The notes beneath the pieces are model-generated. The model was given only the letters and a program-made list of their open reading frames with translations. It did no database searches and had not been told where the DNA came from. A stretch of 64,000 nucleotides of DNA from positions 4,464,001-4,528,000 of the forward strand of contig NZ_AP022590.1 in the NCBI RefSeq assembly GCF_010731775.1. Direction: 5' to 3'. Shown here one piece after another: positions 16,447 to 24,721 of this stretch (within the stretch, counting starts at the first letter, position 1; each line of letters opens with the position of its first letter). The translations under genes and the position numbers were made by a program. The stretch is from Mycobacterium mantenii. GTDB lineage: Bacteria; Actinomycetota; Actinomycetes; Mycobacteriales; Mycobacteriaceae.

Positions 16447-17685
16447 ATGTCGGATGGCGTCACGGTGACGCTGACCCATGGCCGCGGCGACTTCGCCGCG
16501 ACGCTGCGCACAGAGTTGCACGCGGTAACCCGGTCACGGGCACCTGGCACTGGTTTCACCGTCGCCGTCGGCGATGGTGTCGGCCAGCTGCGCACACTGG
16601 ACGACGGCACCGCTTTCGGTGCCGCGCTGAGCGCGGCGGCACGCGACATCAGTGCAATGCGGTTGGTGCTCAGTTGGCTGGCCGCGCCCTTGGACGGCCT
16701 CGAGCCGGATGTATTCGCCGAGGTGGTGGCGTTGATGCCGGGTTGGGGTATGCGAGCCGTGCTGCGCAGCCCGTCAGCACGATTCCTGCCCACCAGCCTC
16801 GCCGCGCAGCCGGCGCTGCTGCTCGGGCCGTTGCGGCCCGACGTGTTGATCACCCGGCTGGTGCAGCGCGGCGACCAGCTCCTGTTCAGCACCGAGGTGT
16901 CCTGGCAGCGAGAGCTCATCGACGCGGGCATCCCGGTGTTGGCCGTCGTCGACAGCACCGCCCCAGCTGCCAGCGCCGAGCCACCGCTGAATCCCCATCA
17001 AGTGCGCATCATCGGACGCAGTTGCGATGGCCCATATCAGCTCCCGCAGAAGGAACCCGAACCGGTGCACGACGCGCTCGCCGATGAGGTGCTCAGATTC
17101 GTGCCCGCGGGAGCCCGGCTACAGTACGGGCCGGGCCAGCTGGGCACCGCGCTGCTCCAGCGCGCACAAGTTCCGCTACGCCTGGACACCGGACTGCTCA
17201 CCGACGCCGTGGTCGATCTCGACCGGCGTGGCCTGCTTGTCGGTGAACCCTCGGCCACCTATCTGCTGGGCAGCGACGTCCTCTACGACTGGGCCGACGG
17301 CCGCCCCATCCTGCGGAGCGTCGCGCACACCCACGACCTCACCCGCCTCAGCCAGGGCGAGCCTCTCATCACGGTCAACACCGCCATCGAAATCGACCCC
17401 ACGGGACAGGTCAACGTCGAAGGGGTCGCCGACAAGGTCGTCGGCGGCATCGGCGGGCACCCCGACTACTGCCGGGCCGGCCGACTGAGCCGCGGCGGTC
17501 TGTCCATCATCGCCGTCCCGTCCACCTTCAACGGGCGCTCACCGCTGGTGGATCAGTTGAGCCGGCCAGCGTCGACCCCGGCTTTCGACGTCGACATCAT
17601 CGTGACCGACAACGGTTGCGTTGATGTGCGTTTAGCGGACTGGGCGCAGCGCCGCACCCTGATCACCGAGCTGTTCACGCGCTAG
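16447..17685 (+). CDS. Acetyl-CoA hydrolase/transferase-like (family I CoA-transferase) protein
   Basis: The C-terminal half (about 230-412) matches the acetyl-CoA hydrolase/transferase C-terminal domain: INTAIEIDPTGQVNVEG-type strand, GGIGGHPDYCRAG, LSRGGLSIIAVPST. The N-terminal half is divergent. Family I members such as 4-hydroxybutyrate CoA-transferase or acetyl-CoA hydrolase move CoA from acetyl-CoA to acids. With a family III transferase at the head of the same operon, the operon can load CoA onto, or recover it from, an acid. The ATG at 16447 lies 70 nt after the thiolase and lacks a strong ribosome site. Confidence 0.75.
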   Translation: MSDGVTVTLTHGRGDFAATLRTELHAVTRSRAPGTGFTVAVGDGVGQLRTLDDGTAFGAALSAAARDISAMRLVLSWLAAPLDGLEPDVFAEVVALMPGWGMRAVLRSPSARFLPTSLAAQPALLLGPLRPDVLITRLVQRGDQLLFSTEVSWQRELIDAGIPVLAVVDSTAPAASAEPPLNPHQVRIIGRSCDGPYQLPQKEPEPVHDALADEVLRFVPAGARLQYGPGQLGTALLQRAQVPLRLDTGLLTDAVVDLDRRGLLVGEPSATYLLGSDVLYDWADGRPILRSVAHTHDLTRLSQGEPLITVNTAIEIDPTGQVNVEGVADKVVGGIGGHPDYCRAGRLSRGGLSIIAVPSTFNGRSPLVDQLSRPASTPAFDVDIIVTDNGCVDVRLADWAQRRTLITELFTR

Positions 17686-17760
17686 CAGGTTCCGGGCGTC
17701 GCGGCGGGACCCGACCATCGGTGCGCGAGAGCGCGTGCCGAACAGAGGAGAGAGGCACCG

Positions 17761-18219
17761 ATGAAGGTGATCGCGTCCGTCGACGATGCAATGCGACTGG
17801 TGGGCCATGAACTCGGAGTGAGCAACTGGAAGGAGATCGATCAGGCGCGCATCGACGCCTTCGCCGACGTCACCGAAGACCACCAGTGGATACACGTCGA
17901 TGCCGACCGCGCAGCGTCCGACAGCCCTTACGGCGCCACGGTTGCACATGGCTTCCTGTTACTGTCGCTGATCCCGAAGATGAGCAAGGACACCTACGTC
18001 GTCGAGAACGCGAAGATGGGTGTCAACTACGGGCTGAACAAAGTGCGCTTCGTCGCGGCGGTCACCGCGGACAGTCGGATCCGCCTTCGCTCCGAACTGA
18101 TCGACGCCGCCAAAGTAGCCGACCACGTCGTGCACTTGACCGTGCGCCACACCATCGAGATCGACGGATCGGATAAACCAGCCGCAGTCGCCGACCTGAT
18201 CGCACGGTACGTGTTCTGA
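17761..18219 (+). CDS. MaoC-like (R)-specific enoyl-CoA hydratase
   Basis: This 152-residue single hotdog protein has the hydratase-2 signature: catalytic Asp40 and His45 in TEDHQWIHVD and the following SPYGATVAHGFLLLS. It should hydrate a 2-enoyl-CoA. The length equals single-domain MaoC proteins, which form dimers. The start has a GAGGAGAG ribosome site. It is the last gene of this operon; the next gene is convergent, 71 nt away. Confidence 0.9.
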   Translation: MKVIASVDDAMRLVGHELGVSNWKEIDQARIDAFADVTEDHQWIHVDADRAASDSPYGATVAHGFLLLSLIPKMSKDTYVVENAKMGVNYGLNKVRFVAAVTADSRIRLRSELIDAAKVADHVVHLTVRHTIEIDGSDKPAAVADLIARYVF

Positions 18220-18290
18220 GCCAACTCGGCGTTGCGGACGGACCGGAACAGGCTGCTTTGCCTAACAGCACTGCCCCGAGGAGTCGTCGC

Positions 18291-19262
18291 CTATTGAGCG
18301 AGAAGCGGTTTGAGTTTGGTGGCGATCAGTCGGATGTGATCGGCCACCAACTGCTCTGGCATTCCCGCGATGGATGACCACAGGAAGATCTCCTCGACAG
18401 GTGCGTCGTCGACATAAGTACGCACTGACTCGGCGACGACCTCGGGGGTGTTGTGGACGAACGCCCCGAGCACCCTGCCCAAGTCGGATTCGCTGCGGAT
18501 GCGGTCGGGGTCAACCGGACGGGGCAGCGGCGTGTCGGTGCCCTCAACCATGTACCGCCGGTAGGAGTCGAGCTGGTACCGCAGGTGTTCGCTCACCACG
18601 GGCCAGTCGGCCTCGGGGTCCTCGGTCACCCAACCCGAGAAGGCGCCCTTCATGCGGCCCACCGACGGATCGTGACCACCCGCGACGAGCCCGTCTCGGT
18701 AGTGCGGCCACAGAGCGCCGTTCGCGCTGAGCAGACCGGCACCGAGTTTGCCGGCCCGTGTGGCCCCCTTCGGTCCCTGGTAGCCCAGATAGATCGGGAT
18801 CTGACCGTGGACCGGCGCGGGCACATGCCGGCCATCAGAGAAGATCTCACGCAACTCGGTGACCCGACAGTCAGTCGCGGTGTAACGCCGGGAGATGTCC
18901 GCCCCGAACAGTTCGAACTCGGGATGGCGGTACCCCGCACCGAGACCGAGGTCGACCCGTCCGCCGGTGATCACGTCGACGATGGTCGCCTCCTCGGCGA
19001 TCTGAATCGCCGAGCGCAACGGTGCAAGCAGAACGGCGGTGCCGAGCCGAACCTTCCGGGTGACGGCACCCATCGCCGCCAACATCGTCAACGGCTGTGT
19101 GAGGTAGCCGTCTTCGAATAAGTGATGCTCACTGGTCCACACCGAGTCGATGCCGAGGTGCTCGGCCTCTTGGCACATCTCCAACGTGAACCCGTAGAGC
19201 CGACTCCAGTCCTGGCGCCATGCGGGGGGGTTGCGCATGTCGAAGTACACGCCGACCTTCAT
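18291..19262 (-). CDS. F420-type luciferase-like monooxygenase/oxidoreductase (copy 1)
   Basis: This 323-residue TIM-barrel protein belongs to the LLM class. It has the N-terminal strand MKVGVYFDM, the SVWTSEHHLFEDGY motif, KVRLGTAVLLAPLR and the TGGRVDLGLGAGYRHPEF loop that holds the cofactor phosphate in relatives. In mycobacteria many such proteins use coenzyme F420, others FMN. The substrate is unknown. It is the last gene of a minus-strand operon behind the SCP-x thiolase (16-nt gap). A second LLM protein lies in the right block at 40279-41274. Confidence 0.85.
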   Translation of the reverse strand: MKVGVYFDMRNPPAWRQDWSRLYGFTLEMCQEAEHLGIDSVWTSEHHLFEDGYLTQPLTMLAAMGAVTRKVRLGTAVLLAPLRSAIQIAEEATIVDVITGGRVDLGLGAGYRHPEFELFGADISRRYTATDCRVTELREIFSDGRHVPAPVHGQIPIYLGYQGPKGATRAGKLGAGLLSANGALWPHYRDGLVAGGHDPSVGRMKGAFSGWVTEDPEADWPVVSEHLRYQLDSYRRYMVEGTDTPLPRPVDPDRIRSESDLGRVLGAFVHNTPEVVAESVRTYVDDAPVEEIFLWSSIAGMPEQLVADHIRLIATKLKPLLAQ

Positions 19263-19278
19263 CGCCGAATCCGCGGTG

Positions 19279-20439
19279 TCAGCTCTTGTCGCTGGACAGG
19301 ATGGTCACCGCGGACACCGCGGTCGGTCCGCCGATGTTGTGCGCCAACCCCACTCGTGCCCCGTCGACCTGGTTTTCGGCTTCGCCGCGTAACTGGTTGA
19401 ACAGTTCGTAGCACTGCGCCACACCGGTAGCGCCCGGCGGGTGCCCCTTGGCCTTCAACCCGCCGCTGGGGTTGATCGGGATGGAGCCGCCGACGTAGTG
19501 TTCGCGGCCCTCGACCAGTTTGTAGGCCTCGAAGCGGCTGGCGAAACCCAGGTCTTCGTAGCTGATCAGTTCGACGCCGGTGAAGCAGTCGTGCACTTCG
19601 GCGACGTCGATATCGCGCGGTGTCAGTCCGGCCATATTCATCGCGGCCTTGGCGGCGCGCACCGTCGGCGGGAAACTCGTCATATCCGACTTGTGCTGAT
19701 GCATCACACGGTCCATGCCTACCCCCACGCCGCGCACCCACACCGGGCGGTCGGTGTAACGGTCGACGACGTCCTCGGCGGCCAGGATCAGCGCGGCGGC
19801 ACCGTCACTCTGCGGCGTGCAGTCATACAGCCCGAACGGGTCAGCAATGATCGGCGCGGCCAGTGCCTGCTCGACAGTGATCTCAAAGCGCAGTTGGGCT
19901 TTCGGGTTCTTCAGGGCGTGGAAGTGGTTCTTCACCGCCACCATCGCCATGTGTTCCTTGGTGGCCGGCGACTCGTGCAGGTAACGGGTGACGTGTAGCG
20001 CGAAGTTGGCCGGGGCGACTAGCCCCAAGGGGTAGTCCCAGGCGGTGTCGCGGGTCAGCCCGGCCCACTCCCAGAATGTGGCGTTGGTCGCGGTCTCGCG
20101 GACCTTGTCTGCTCCCACCACTAGCACCACGTCGTAGGCGCCGGACGCAATCGCCAGCACGCCGTTGCGGACGGCGTCATTGCCAGTGGCGCAGGCATTC
20201 TCGACCCGGGTTACCGGAATATCGGTGAGGTCGAGGGTGTCTGCCAGGATGCCGGCTGGGAAGCCGTCCGTCGTGGTCAACTCGCCGAACCAGGCGGCCT
20301 GCAATTCGGATTTGGCGATGCCTTTGTCGACGTTGGCGACGCACTCGGCGTAGGCCATCGGGATCAGATCTTTGATGCCGAGGTCGAAATGCTCTGCAAA
20401 TGCGGTCATTCCGGCCCCGACGACGGCGACGTTTCTCAT
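19279..20439 (-). CDS. SCP-x-type thiolase (copy 1)
   Basis: This 386-residue lipid-transfer-type thiolase carries Cys83 (ENACATGND), His333 (KAKGHPPGATG) and His367 (LAHNIGG). The last replaces the usual third cysteine, as in SCP-x thiolases. It should cleave 3-ketoacyl-CoA of bulky or branched substrates such as sterol side chains. The start ATG overlaps the stop of the preceding HMGS-like/OB-fold gene by 4 nt. It is about 90% identical by eye to 54366-55526 on the other side of the mce operon. It probably forms a complex with the upstream protein. Confidence 0.9.
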   Translation of the reverse strand: MRNVAVVGAGMTAFAEHFDLGIKDLIPMAYAECVANVDKGIAKSELQAAWFGELTTTDGFPAGILADTLDLTDIPVTRVENACATGNDAVRNGVLAIASGAYDVVLVVGADKVRETATNATFWEWAGLTRDTAWDYPLGLVAPANFALHVTRYLHESPATKEHMAMVAVKNHFHALKNPKAQLRFEITVEQALAAPIIADPFGLYDCTPQSDGAAALILAAEDVVDRYTDRPVWVRGVGVGMDRVMHQHKSDMTSFPPTVRAAKAAMNMAGLTPRDIDVAEVHDCFTGVELISYEDLGFASRFEAYKLVEGREHYVGGSIPINPSGGLKAKGHPPGATGVAQCYELFNQLRGEAENQVDGARVGLAHNIGGPTAVSAVTILSSDKS

Positions 20440-21674
20440 GCCAATGCTCCTCGTGAATCGCGGCCGGGCCAGAACGCGTAGCCGTAGTCGGGAATTCCGG
20501 CGCGGGTGGCGAGCCGGCGGAGCACCACCGAGCCGGGCTGGCCGATAGTGGCTTCGCCGGCCGGAACCCCGGTTACCTTGAGCAGCACCCGTACTGGGCT
20601 GTCGTCGAGCTGGACAACAGCCAGCGAATAAGGGCCGGGCAGATCGGGTACTGGGATCCGCACTGTGGTGTGGGTGTAGACGGTGCCGGTGCGCGGCAAC
20701 GGCTCGAGCCGGTAATCGGCGGCGAGCACACCGTTGTCGTCGACACGGGTGCGTGGCGGAAACTGCGGTGCGGAGTCGATACCGGGCCGCTCCTCGAATA
20801 CAGCGGCCTCCCACCGCAGCTTCGGATCGAACGCGCGCGCATAAGCAGGAAGCGAGATCGGGATGCCGATGCCCTCGGCCGTCCTGAAGGGAGGAAGATC
20901 GCGAGCGGTCACCTCGTCGCGGGTGATTGCCGGCAGGTGTGCGCTGAACTCCAGTTGCGCGGCGGTCACGGTGGACTGCTCGACAGCCAGCACCAACCCT
21001 GCTGTGCCCTTCTCGATGGCTGCGGCCAAGACGCGAATCAGTGCGGCCGCCGAGACAGTCGCGTCTTCGGCCGCGGCGCCCGCATCGAAACCGCCCCCGA
21101 GGTGGCCTGCCGCGACTCCCGCGACCGCGGCCACGGACTGTGTCCCGTCGAGTCCCAGCAGGGCCACCGTCGACTTCACACCGACTTCGCGCTGCAACCG
21201 CGGATCGGCGTACACGTGCCGCGCCCCGTCCCGCCCGCGCGCGATCGTCGGCAGGCTGCGGGTCTGTCGAGCGACTGCATTCACCGCCGCACCGGAACCG
21301 TCGACTCCGGTCAACACCGCGGCGGCGGAGGCGACGCCATCGGTGTCATCGGCGGCGATGACGAGCGTGCCGGCGGGGGCAGACGTGATCTGGTCGAGCA
21401 CCACCGGCGCACCTCCGAGAACCTCGGTCACCGCAGCGTCGGCGGACAGCGATAGACCGGCGAGAAGCACAGCACCGTTGCCACCCTCCAGCAGTGGAAA
21501 GTCACGCGAGATGAGGACGACGCGCTGCGCAGAGGCCGCCGGATCGGCCGCGCGACCGGCGGCAACCGCCATAGTCAGCGCATCCTCGTCAGGTCCCTTG
21601 ACCCGACGAGAGCGGTCACCCACTCCAGTCGTCCAGGGCGGAAGGTAAGTGCCAATAGACACGACATCAGTCAC
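20436..21674 (-). CDS. HMG-CoA-synthase-like domain fused to a DUF35 OB fold (copy 1)
   Basis: This 412-residue protein joins an HMGS/KAS-III-like thiolase-fold region (about 1-250; start SIGTYLPPW, then KGPDEDALTMAVAA and VLGGAPVVLDQ) to a DUF35 OB-fold tail (about 300-412: YRLEPLPRTGTVYTHT, PYSLAVVQLD, IGQPGSVVLRR). I find no cysteine anywhere in the protein, so neither HMGS-type catalysis nor a zinc ribbon is possible. In archaea a DUF35 protein bridges thiolase and HMG-CoA synthase; here the bridge is fused to a dead HMGS-like part and coupled to the SCP-x thiolase gene by ATGA overlap. Role as scaffold or CoA clamp is inference. Confidence 0.82.
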   Translation of the reverse strand: MTDVVSIGTYLPPWTTGVGDRSRRVKGPDEDALTMAVAAGRAADPAASAQRVVLISRDFPLLEGGNGAVLLAGLSLSADAAVTEVLGGAPVVLDQITSAPAGTLVIAADDTDGVASAAAVLTGVDGSGAAVNAVARQTRSLPTIARGRDGARHVYADPRLQREVGVKSTVALLGLDGTQSVAAVAGVAAGHLGGGFDAGAAAEDATVSAAALIRVLAAAIEKGTAGLVLAVEQSTVTAAQLEFSAHLPAITRDEVTARDLPPFRTAEGIGIPISLPAYARAFDPKLRWEAAVFEERPGIDSAPQFPPRTRVDDNGVLAADYRLEPLPRTGTVYTHTTVRIPVPDLPGPYSLAVVQLDDSPVRVLLKVTGVPAGEATIGQPGSVVLRRLATRAGIPDYGYAFWPGRDSRGALA

Positions 21675-21762
21675 GGTGGCCTACCTCGCGCTTCGGCGGA
21701 GCATGCACGGAAGACTCTGAACGGCGCTGCTCAGAAGAGAATCACTCACTCGTCCACAATAA

Positions 21763-21784
21763 GGTATATAGTTATATAGTTACC
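21763..21784 (-). promoter_or_regulatory. AT-rich repeat element upstream of the copy-1 operon
   Basis: About 90 nt before the HMGS-like gene lies an AT-rich element with two tandem copies of ATATAGTT, bounded by GGTA and TACC. On the minus strand it contains TATAACTATATA, which recurs exactly at 53086-53097 in front of the duplicated gene pair. AT-rich DNA is rare here, so it is either a core promoter or a repressor site retained by both copies. Confidence 0.45.
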
Positions 21785-21812
21785 TGTGAATTGCGCCACT
21801 GGTGAGCGGCGA

Positions 21813-22619
21813 TCACAGACGGCTAGTGAGAATAGAGGCGAGCTTCGAGGATTGCGAGATCATCGCGTTGTGGCAGGTATGCATTTCAATGACCTCCCGC
21901 ACACCCCCGAGGTTGCGGATGAAGCGACGCTGATGCCGGACGGAGACCGTGCGGTCATTGCGCGTCAGCACCCAGGTCCTCCGGATGTCGCTGGGCATCC
22001 GGGAGCGATCGACCGGCTCGCGGATCAGTGTCGTGGCCTCCGGTACCAACACCTCCCCGGCGAAGCGGTGCTGCGCCGGGGTCATGCCACCGCAGAACAT
22101 CCATCGCGACATCGATAACGGCAGCCGGTCTGTGGCCATTCGTGCGAAGAAACGGATGGGCGGGCTCAGGTTGCTCAGCACGCTGGTGCCTTGACGCGGG
22201 ACATTGCACGCCACAAAGACGATGCGTCGCACACGGCAGGATCCGAGCTCGGCAGCCACACCGGGAACGATGATCCCCGCTAAGGAGTGCGCCACCAGCA
22301 CCACGTGATCGACACCCGCCGCCTCGATCTGTCGCACGATCGAGGCGACGCACTGACCGACGGTCAGGGCCCGCAGGTCTCCGGGAATCCGCTGGCGCCC
22401 CGGCAGATTAGGCGTGATCACCCGCACCTGAGGGGCGCTGCGCTCGATCGCATCGACTGTTGGCTGCCAACACCTGCTGTCGTACTTGCCCCCATGGATG
22501 AGTACCAGCGCAGGGCGACGCGCGTGAGGATCGCAGACTCCGCCGGCACGGATCACGTCAGCTACGGTGAACGCTCCCTTCTCATACCTTGCCGCGGAGG
22601 CCCTGCCCCGGCAGATCAT
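21813..22619 (-). CDS. Alpha/beta hydrolase
   Basis: This 268-residue protein has the alpha/beta-hydrolase pattern: oxyanion strand LVLIHGG (His42), nucleophile elbow VAHSLAG (Ser112), acid Asp222 in TRNDRTVS and His250 in HTCHNAM. The elbow is AHSLA instead of the commonest GHSLG. The reaction (ester, amide or C-C hydrolysis) is not evident. It sits upstream of the AT-rich element on the same strand as the HMGS-like operon but about 140 nt away from it. The start is uncertain; the ATG used has only a weak ribosome site. Confidence 0.75.
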   Translation of the reverse strand: MICRGRASAARYEKGAFTVADVIRAGGVCDPHARRPALVLIHGGKYDSRCWQPTVDAIERSAPQVRVITPNLPGRQRIPGDLRALTVGQCVASIVRQIEAAGVDHVVLVAHSLAGIIVPGVAAELGSCRVRRIVFVACNVPRQGTSVLSNLSPPIRFFARMATDRLPLSMSRWMFCGGMTPAQHRFAGEVLVPEATTLIREPVDRSRMPSDIRRTWVLTRNDRTVSVRHQRRFIRNLGGVREVIEMHTCHNAMISQSSKLASILTSRL

Positions 22620-23310
22620 CGATGCCTTCCACGATCCCGCCTACTTCGGTCAGAATCGCCGTGGTGGGCCGACTGGGTAGCGGTGCGCTCCGTTCAAGGC
22701 GGACTCTAGCGTCCCCGCAGGCCCAGAGCCGTGCTGTTCCGCGCCGCGATCCCCGCTGAACGGGCAAAGACCGGTCCCGCAGCCGTGCTGGCGAAAGTGG
22801 TCATTATCGGCGCGGGGACAGCTCGGACGTGCTGGTCGCTGCTGTTCGCCGGTCACGATACGTAGTTTTCGACATCGAAAGGGCGTCGAATACTGCGCCA
22901 GTACAACACATTTGCGGCCTACAGAAACTGGTCCGCTATCGATCGTGATCGTCGACCTTTTTCCGTCACTCAGGCATCTCCCGGGAGCCTTATAGCCCCA
23001 AGGTCAACCGAGACAGAAACGTCAAGAATCAAGCGACGCTGAACAACTCCACTTCAGAGGCTGGTTTCCCGCCCTATCACACCCCGCCCACCGGGTGTGC
23101 GACTGTAGGTCCAAGAATTCCGTCATCTGCACGCCTCATCTGGGTGCCTAACCCGCCGATTGGCCGAGCAGGGCAGGGAAAACGCACTCGGTGTCTATGT
23201 TGGGGCTGCAGAGCGCCCGATCTCGCTCGGTGAGCGCTCGAGCGTACTTTCGCGGGCTCTCCCGGACATAATCGGTTAGGCGCCGGCTCCGATGACGTTC
23301 TGGCCCTTGC
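22620..23310. other. Gene-poor stretch with a possible dehydrogenase remnant
   Basis: No intact gene is supported. On the plus strand around 22786-22880 the sequence reads KVVIIGAGTARTCWSLLFAGHD, then a stop, while the next frame reads VVFDI. This looks like the Rossmann start of a 3-hydroxyacyl-CoA dehydrogenase (typically GxGTIGxSWAxLF..GHxV) broken by a frameshift. The rest (about 22880-23310) has no recognisable feature. Confidence 0.35.
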
Positions 23311-23994
23311 CTATTGCGGCGGATTGCCAGGCGGCGGGTAGACACCCCGCAGGATCCAGGGGAACCAATTGATGCCGAACTCGAGCTCGTCGCTGGCGTC
23401 ATAGTCGGGGCTGGGATCGAGCGGTATATTGGTCTCGCTTTGCGCGGCGCCCATGGGCGACACTGCATTTGCTCCGGTGCCGGCAGGCTGTGGGGGCTGT
23501 CCATAAACAGCCACGACCACGGTGCGATCCGGGCTGTTTTCGGACCAGACTCCCATTTGGGAATTGGCACAGTTGGACATGATGGCGTTGTAGGCCGGGT
23601 TGTAGTACCACCGGTTGATCAAATCATTGCCGCTGATTGCGATGGATTGGTTGATCGCCACCGTTTCCGTGGCCTGACCGTGGAAGCCAGCCGCGTTCGC
23701 GCGGTCCTGGGGGGTGGACCCGTCTGAGCCGATGTCGCCGTCGAGATTGCGGTTGTTCAGCACATCCCTACTGTGGCGCTGCGCGGCGAGTTGCAGCTGT
23801 GGGTTGATCCTGACGTCGTTGGTGCAGCCTGCCTGATGCTGCATGGTGTAGACATTAGCAACGACACCGTCGTTGAGCCGTTTGTTGTTCGGTATGAGCG
23901 TGTTGTTGTCATTATCCGCATGCGCGGCAGGGACATACAGCAGAGTGCTTGTGGCGACCACCAAGACGTGCAGAGTTAGCGGCCGATACTTCAT
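23311..23994 (-). CDS. Secreted CAP-domain (SCP/PR1-like) protein
   Basis: This 227-residue protein has a signal peptide (KYR, hydrophobic core, AHA cleavage near residue 26) and a CAP-like domain (about 35-165). The domain has LNDGVVANVYTMQHQAGC, QLAAQRHSRDVLNNR and the strand VVVAVYGQP. A proline-rich tail ends in YPPPGNPPQ. The family includes extracellular lipid- or peptide-binding proteins; the exact role is unknown. The ATG has GGAGGAAATGAC-type spacing upstream. It stands alone between gene-poor stretches. Confidence 0.85.
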   Translation of the reverse strand: MKYRPLTLHVLVVATSTLLYVPAAHADNDNNTLIPNNKRLNDGVVANVYTMQHQAGCTNDVRINPQLQLAAQRHSRDVLNNRNLDGDIGSDGSTPQDRANAAGFHGQATETVAINQSIAISGNDLINRWYYNPAYNAIMSNCANSQMGVWSENSPDRTVVVAVYGQPPQPAGTGANAVSPMGAAQSETNIPLDPSPDYDASDELEFGINWFPWILRGVYPPPGNPPQ

Positions 23995-24280
23995 GTCATT
24001 TCCTCCTCGTCCGAAGCCACTAGGTGGTGATCGGTGGTGGGCTGTGGAAGCTCCTGCGACCGATTACTGCCTTGGCCATGGCGATTGCATCACGGCGCAG
24101 CCTCTGCTTTCGGGCGAAGGGAATTAGACAGATATATTACGCTTTGGCCGCCACGAAGCAAGGAGAGCCTTTCACTCAGGTGGCTACGCTGGCGACCACA
24201 CGCCGCGGCGGCGTATCTGCTCAACGACCGCCGCCAGGCTGAGCGCCAACCCGGGTTGGCTTGTGATCCGCGGCTAGGGG
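23995..24280. other. Spacer between two exported-protein genes
   Basis: This 286-nt stretch between the CAP-domain gene and the LpqH-like gene has no supported gene. It presumably holds the promoter of the CAP-domain gene. Confidence 0.35.
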
Positions 24281-24721
24281 CTAACACGCGACCCGAATTG
24301 CGAATGTGCCCGTTGTCCTCACGCTGGGGTTGTCGGTGTCGAACCCGTCGGCGGTACCACGTATTACGTATGTCTGATCCGTCATACTGACGTCGGCTTT
24401 GCCGTCGAGTCCTTTCATGTAGGTCCCAGTGAATCCGCCCAAATTAGTGATGCTAACGGACTTGGCAGTAAGCCCAGTTTCGTTGGATACCAGTGCCGTA
24501 ACGCCTGCAGCCATGTCACCAGTAGTGATCGTCGTTAACGTTCCTATCGGCGAGCACTTCACCGAGGTCGTCGCCGGGAGCTCCCTATCGTTGATCGTCA
24601 CCCTCGCGGTTCCTGCGGCCAGTACGCCCGGCGGAGCTGAAGCGGGTGGCGACGATGAGCACGCAGCGACACTTGCCGCGACCAGAGTGGCCGCCGTCTT
24701 ATTGAAGAACCGCTTCTGCAC
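24281..24721 (-). CDS. LpqH-like (19-kDa antigen family) lipoprotein
   Basis: This 146-residue protein is read from the GTG at 24721, which follows a GAGGTGG ribosome site. It has a short basic N-terminus, a hydrophobic segment and a lipobox VAAC with Cys21, so it should be lipidated and cell-surface attached. The rest matches the mycobacterial 19-kDa lipoprotein family: ARVTINDRE, VKCSPIG, GDMAAGVTALVSN, VSITNLGGFTG and a final IRVAC. Two cysteines (in VKC and the terminal VAC) probably form a disulfide. A longer ATG start at 24748 would put charged residues before the signal. Confidence 0.85.
   Translation of the reverse strand: MQKRFFNKTAATLVAASVAACSSSPPASAPPGVLAAGTARVTINDRELPATTSVKCSPIGTLTTITTGDMAAGVTALVSNETGLTAKSVSITNLGGFTGTYMKGLDGKADVSMTDQTYVIRGTADGFDTDNPSVRTTGTFAIRVAC

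Noticed and set aside
16631..18124. Long alternative open frames overlapping real genes (for example upstream extensions of yrbEB, mceD, mceE and the thiolases)
   Set aside because: They are frame extensions through GC-rich coding DNA; the chosen starts have ribosome sites or 4-nt overlaps and match family lengths.
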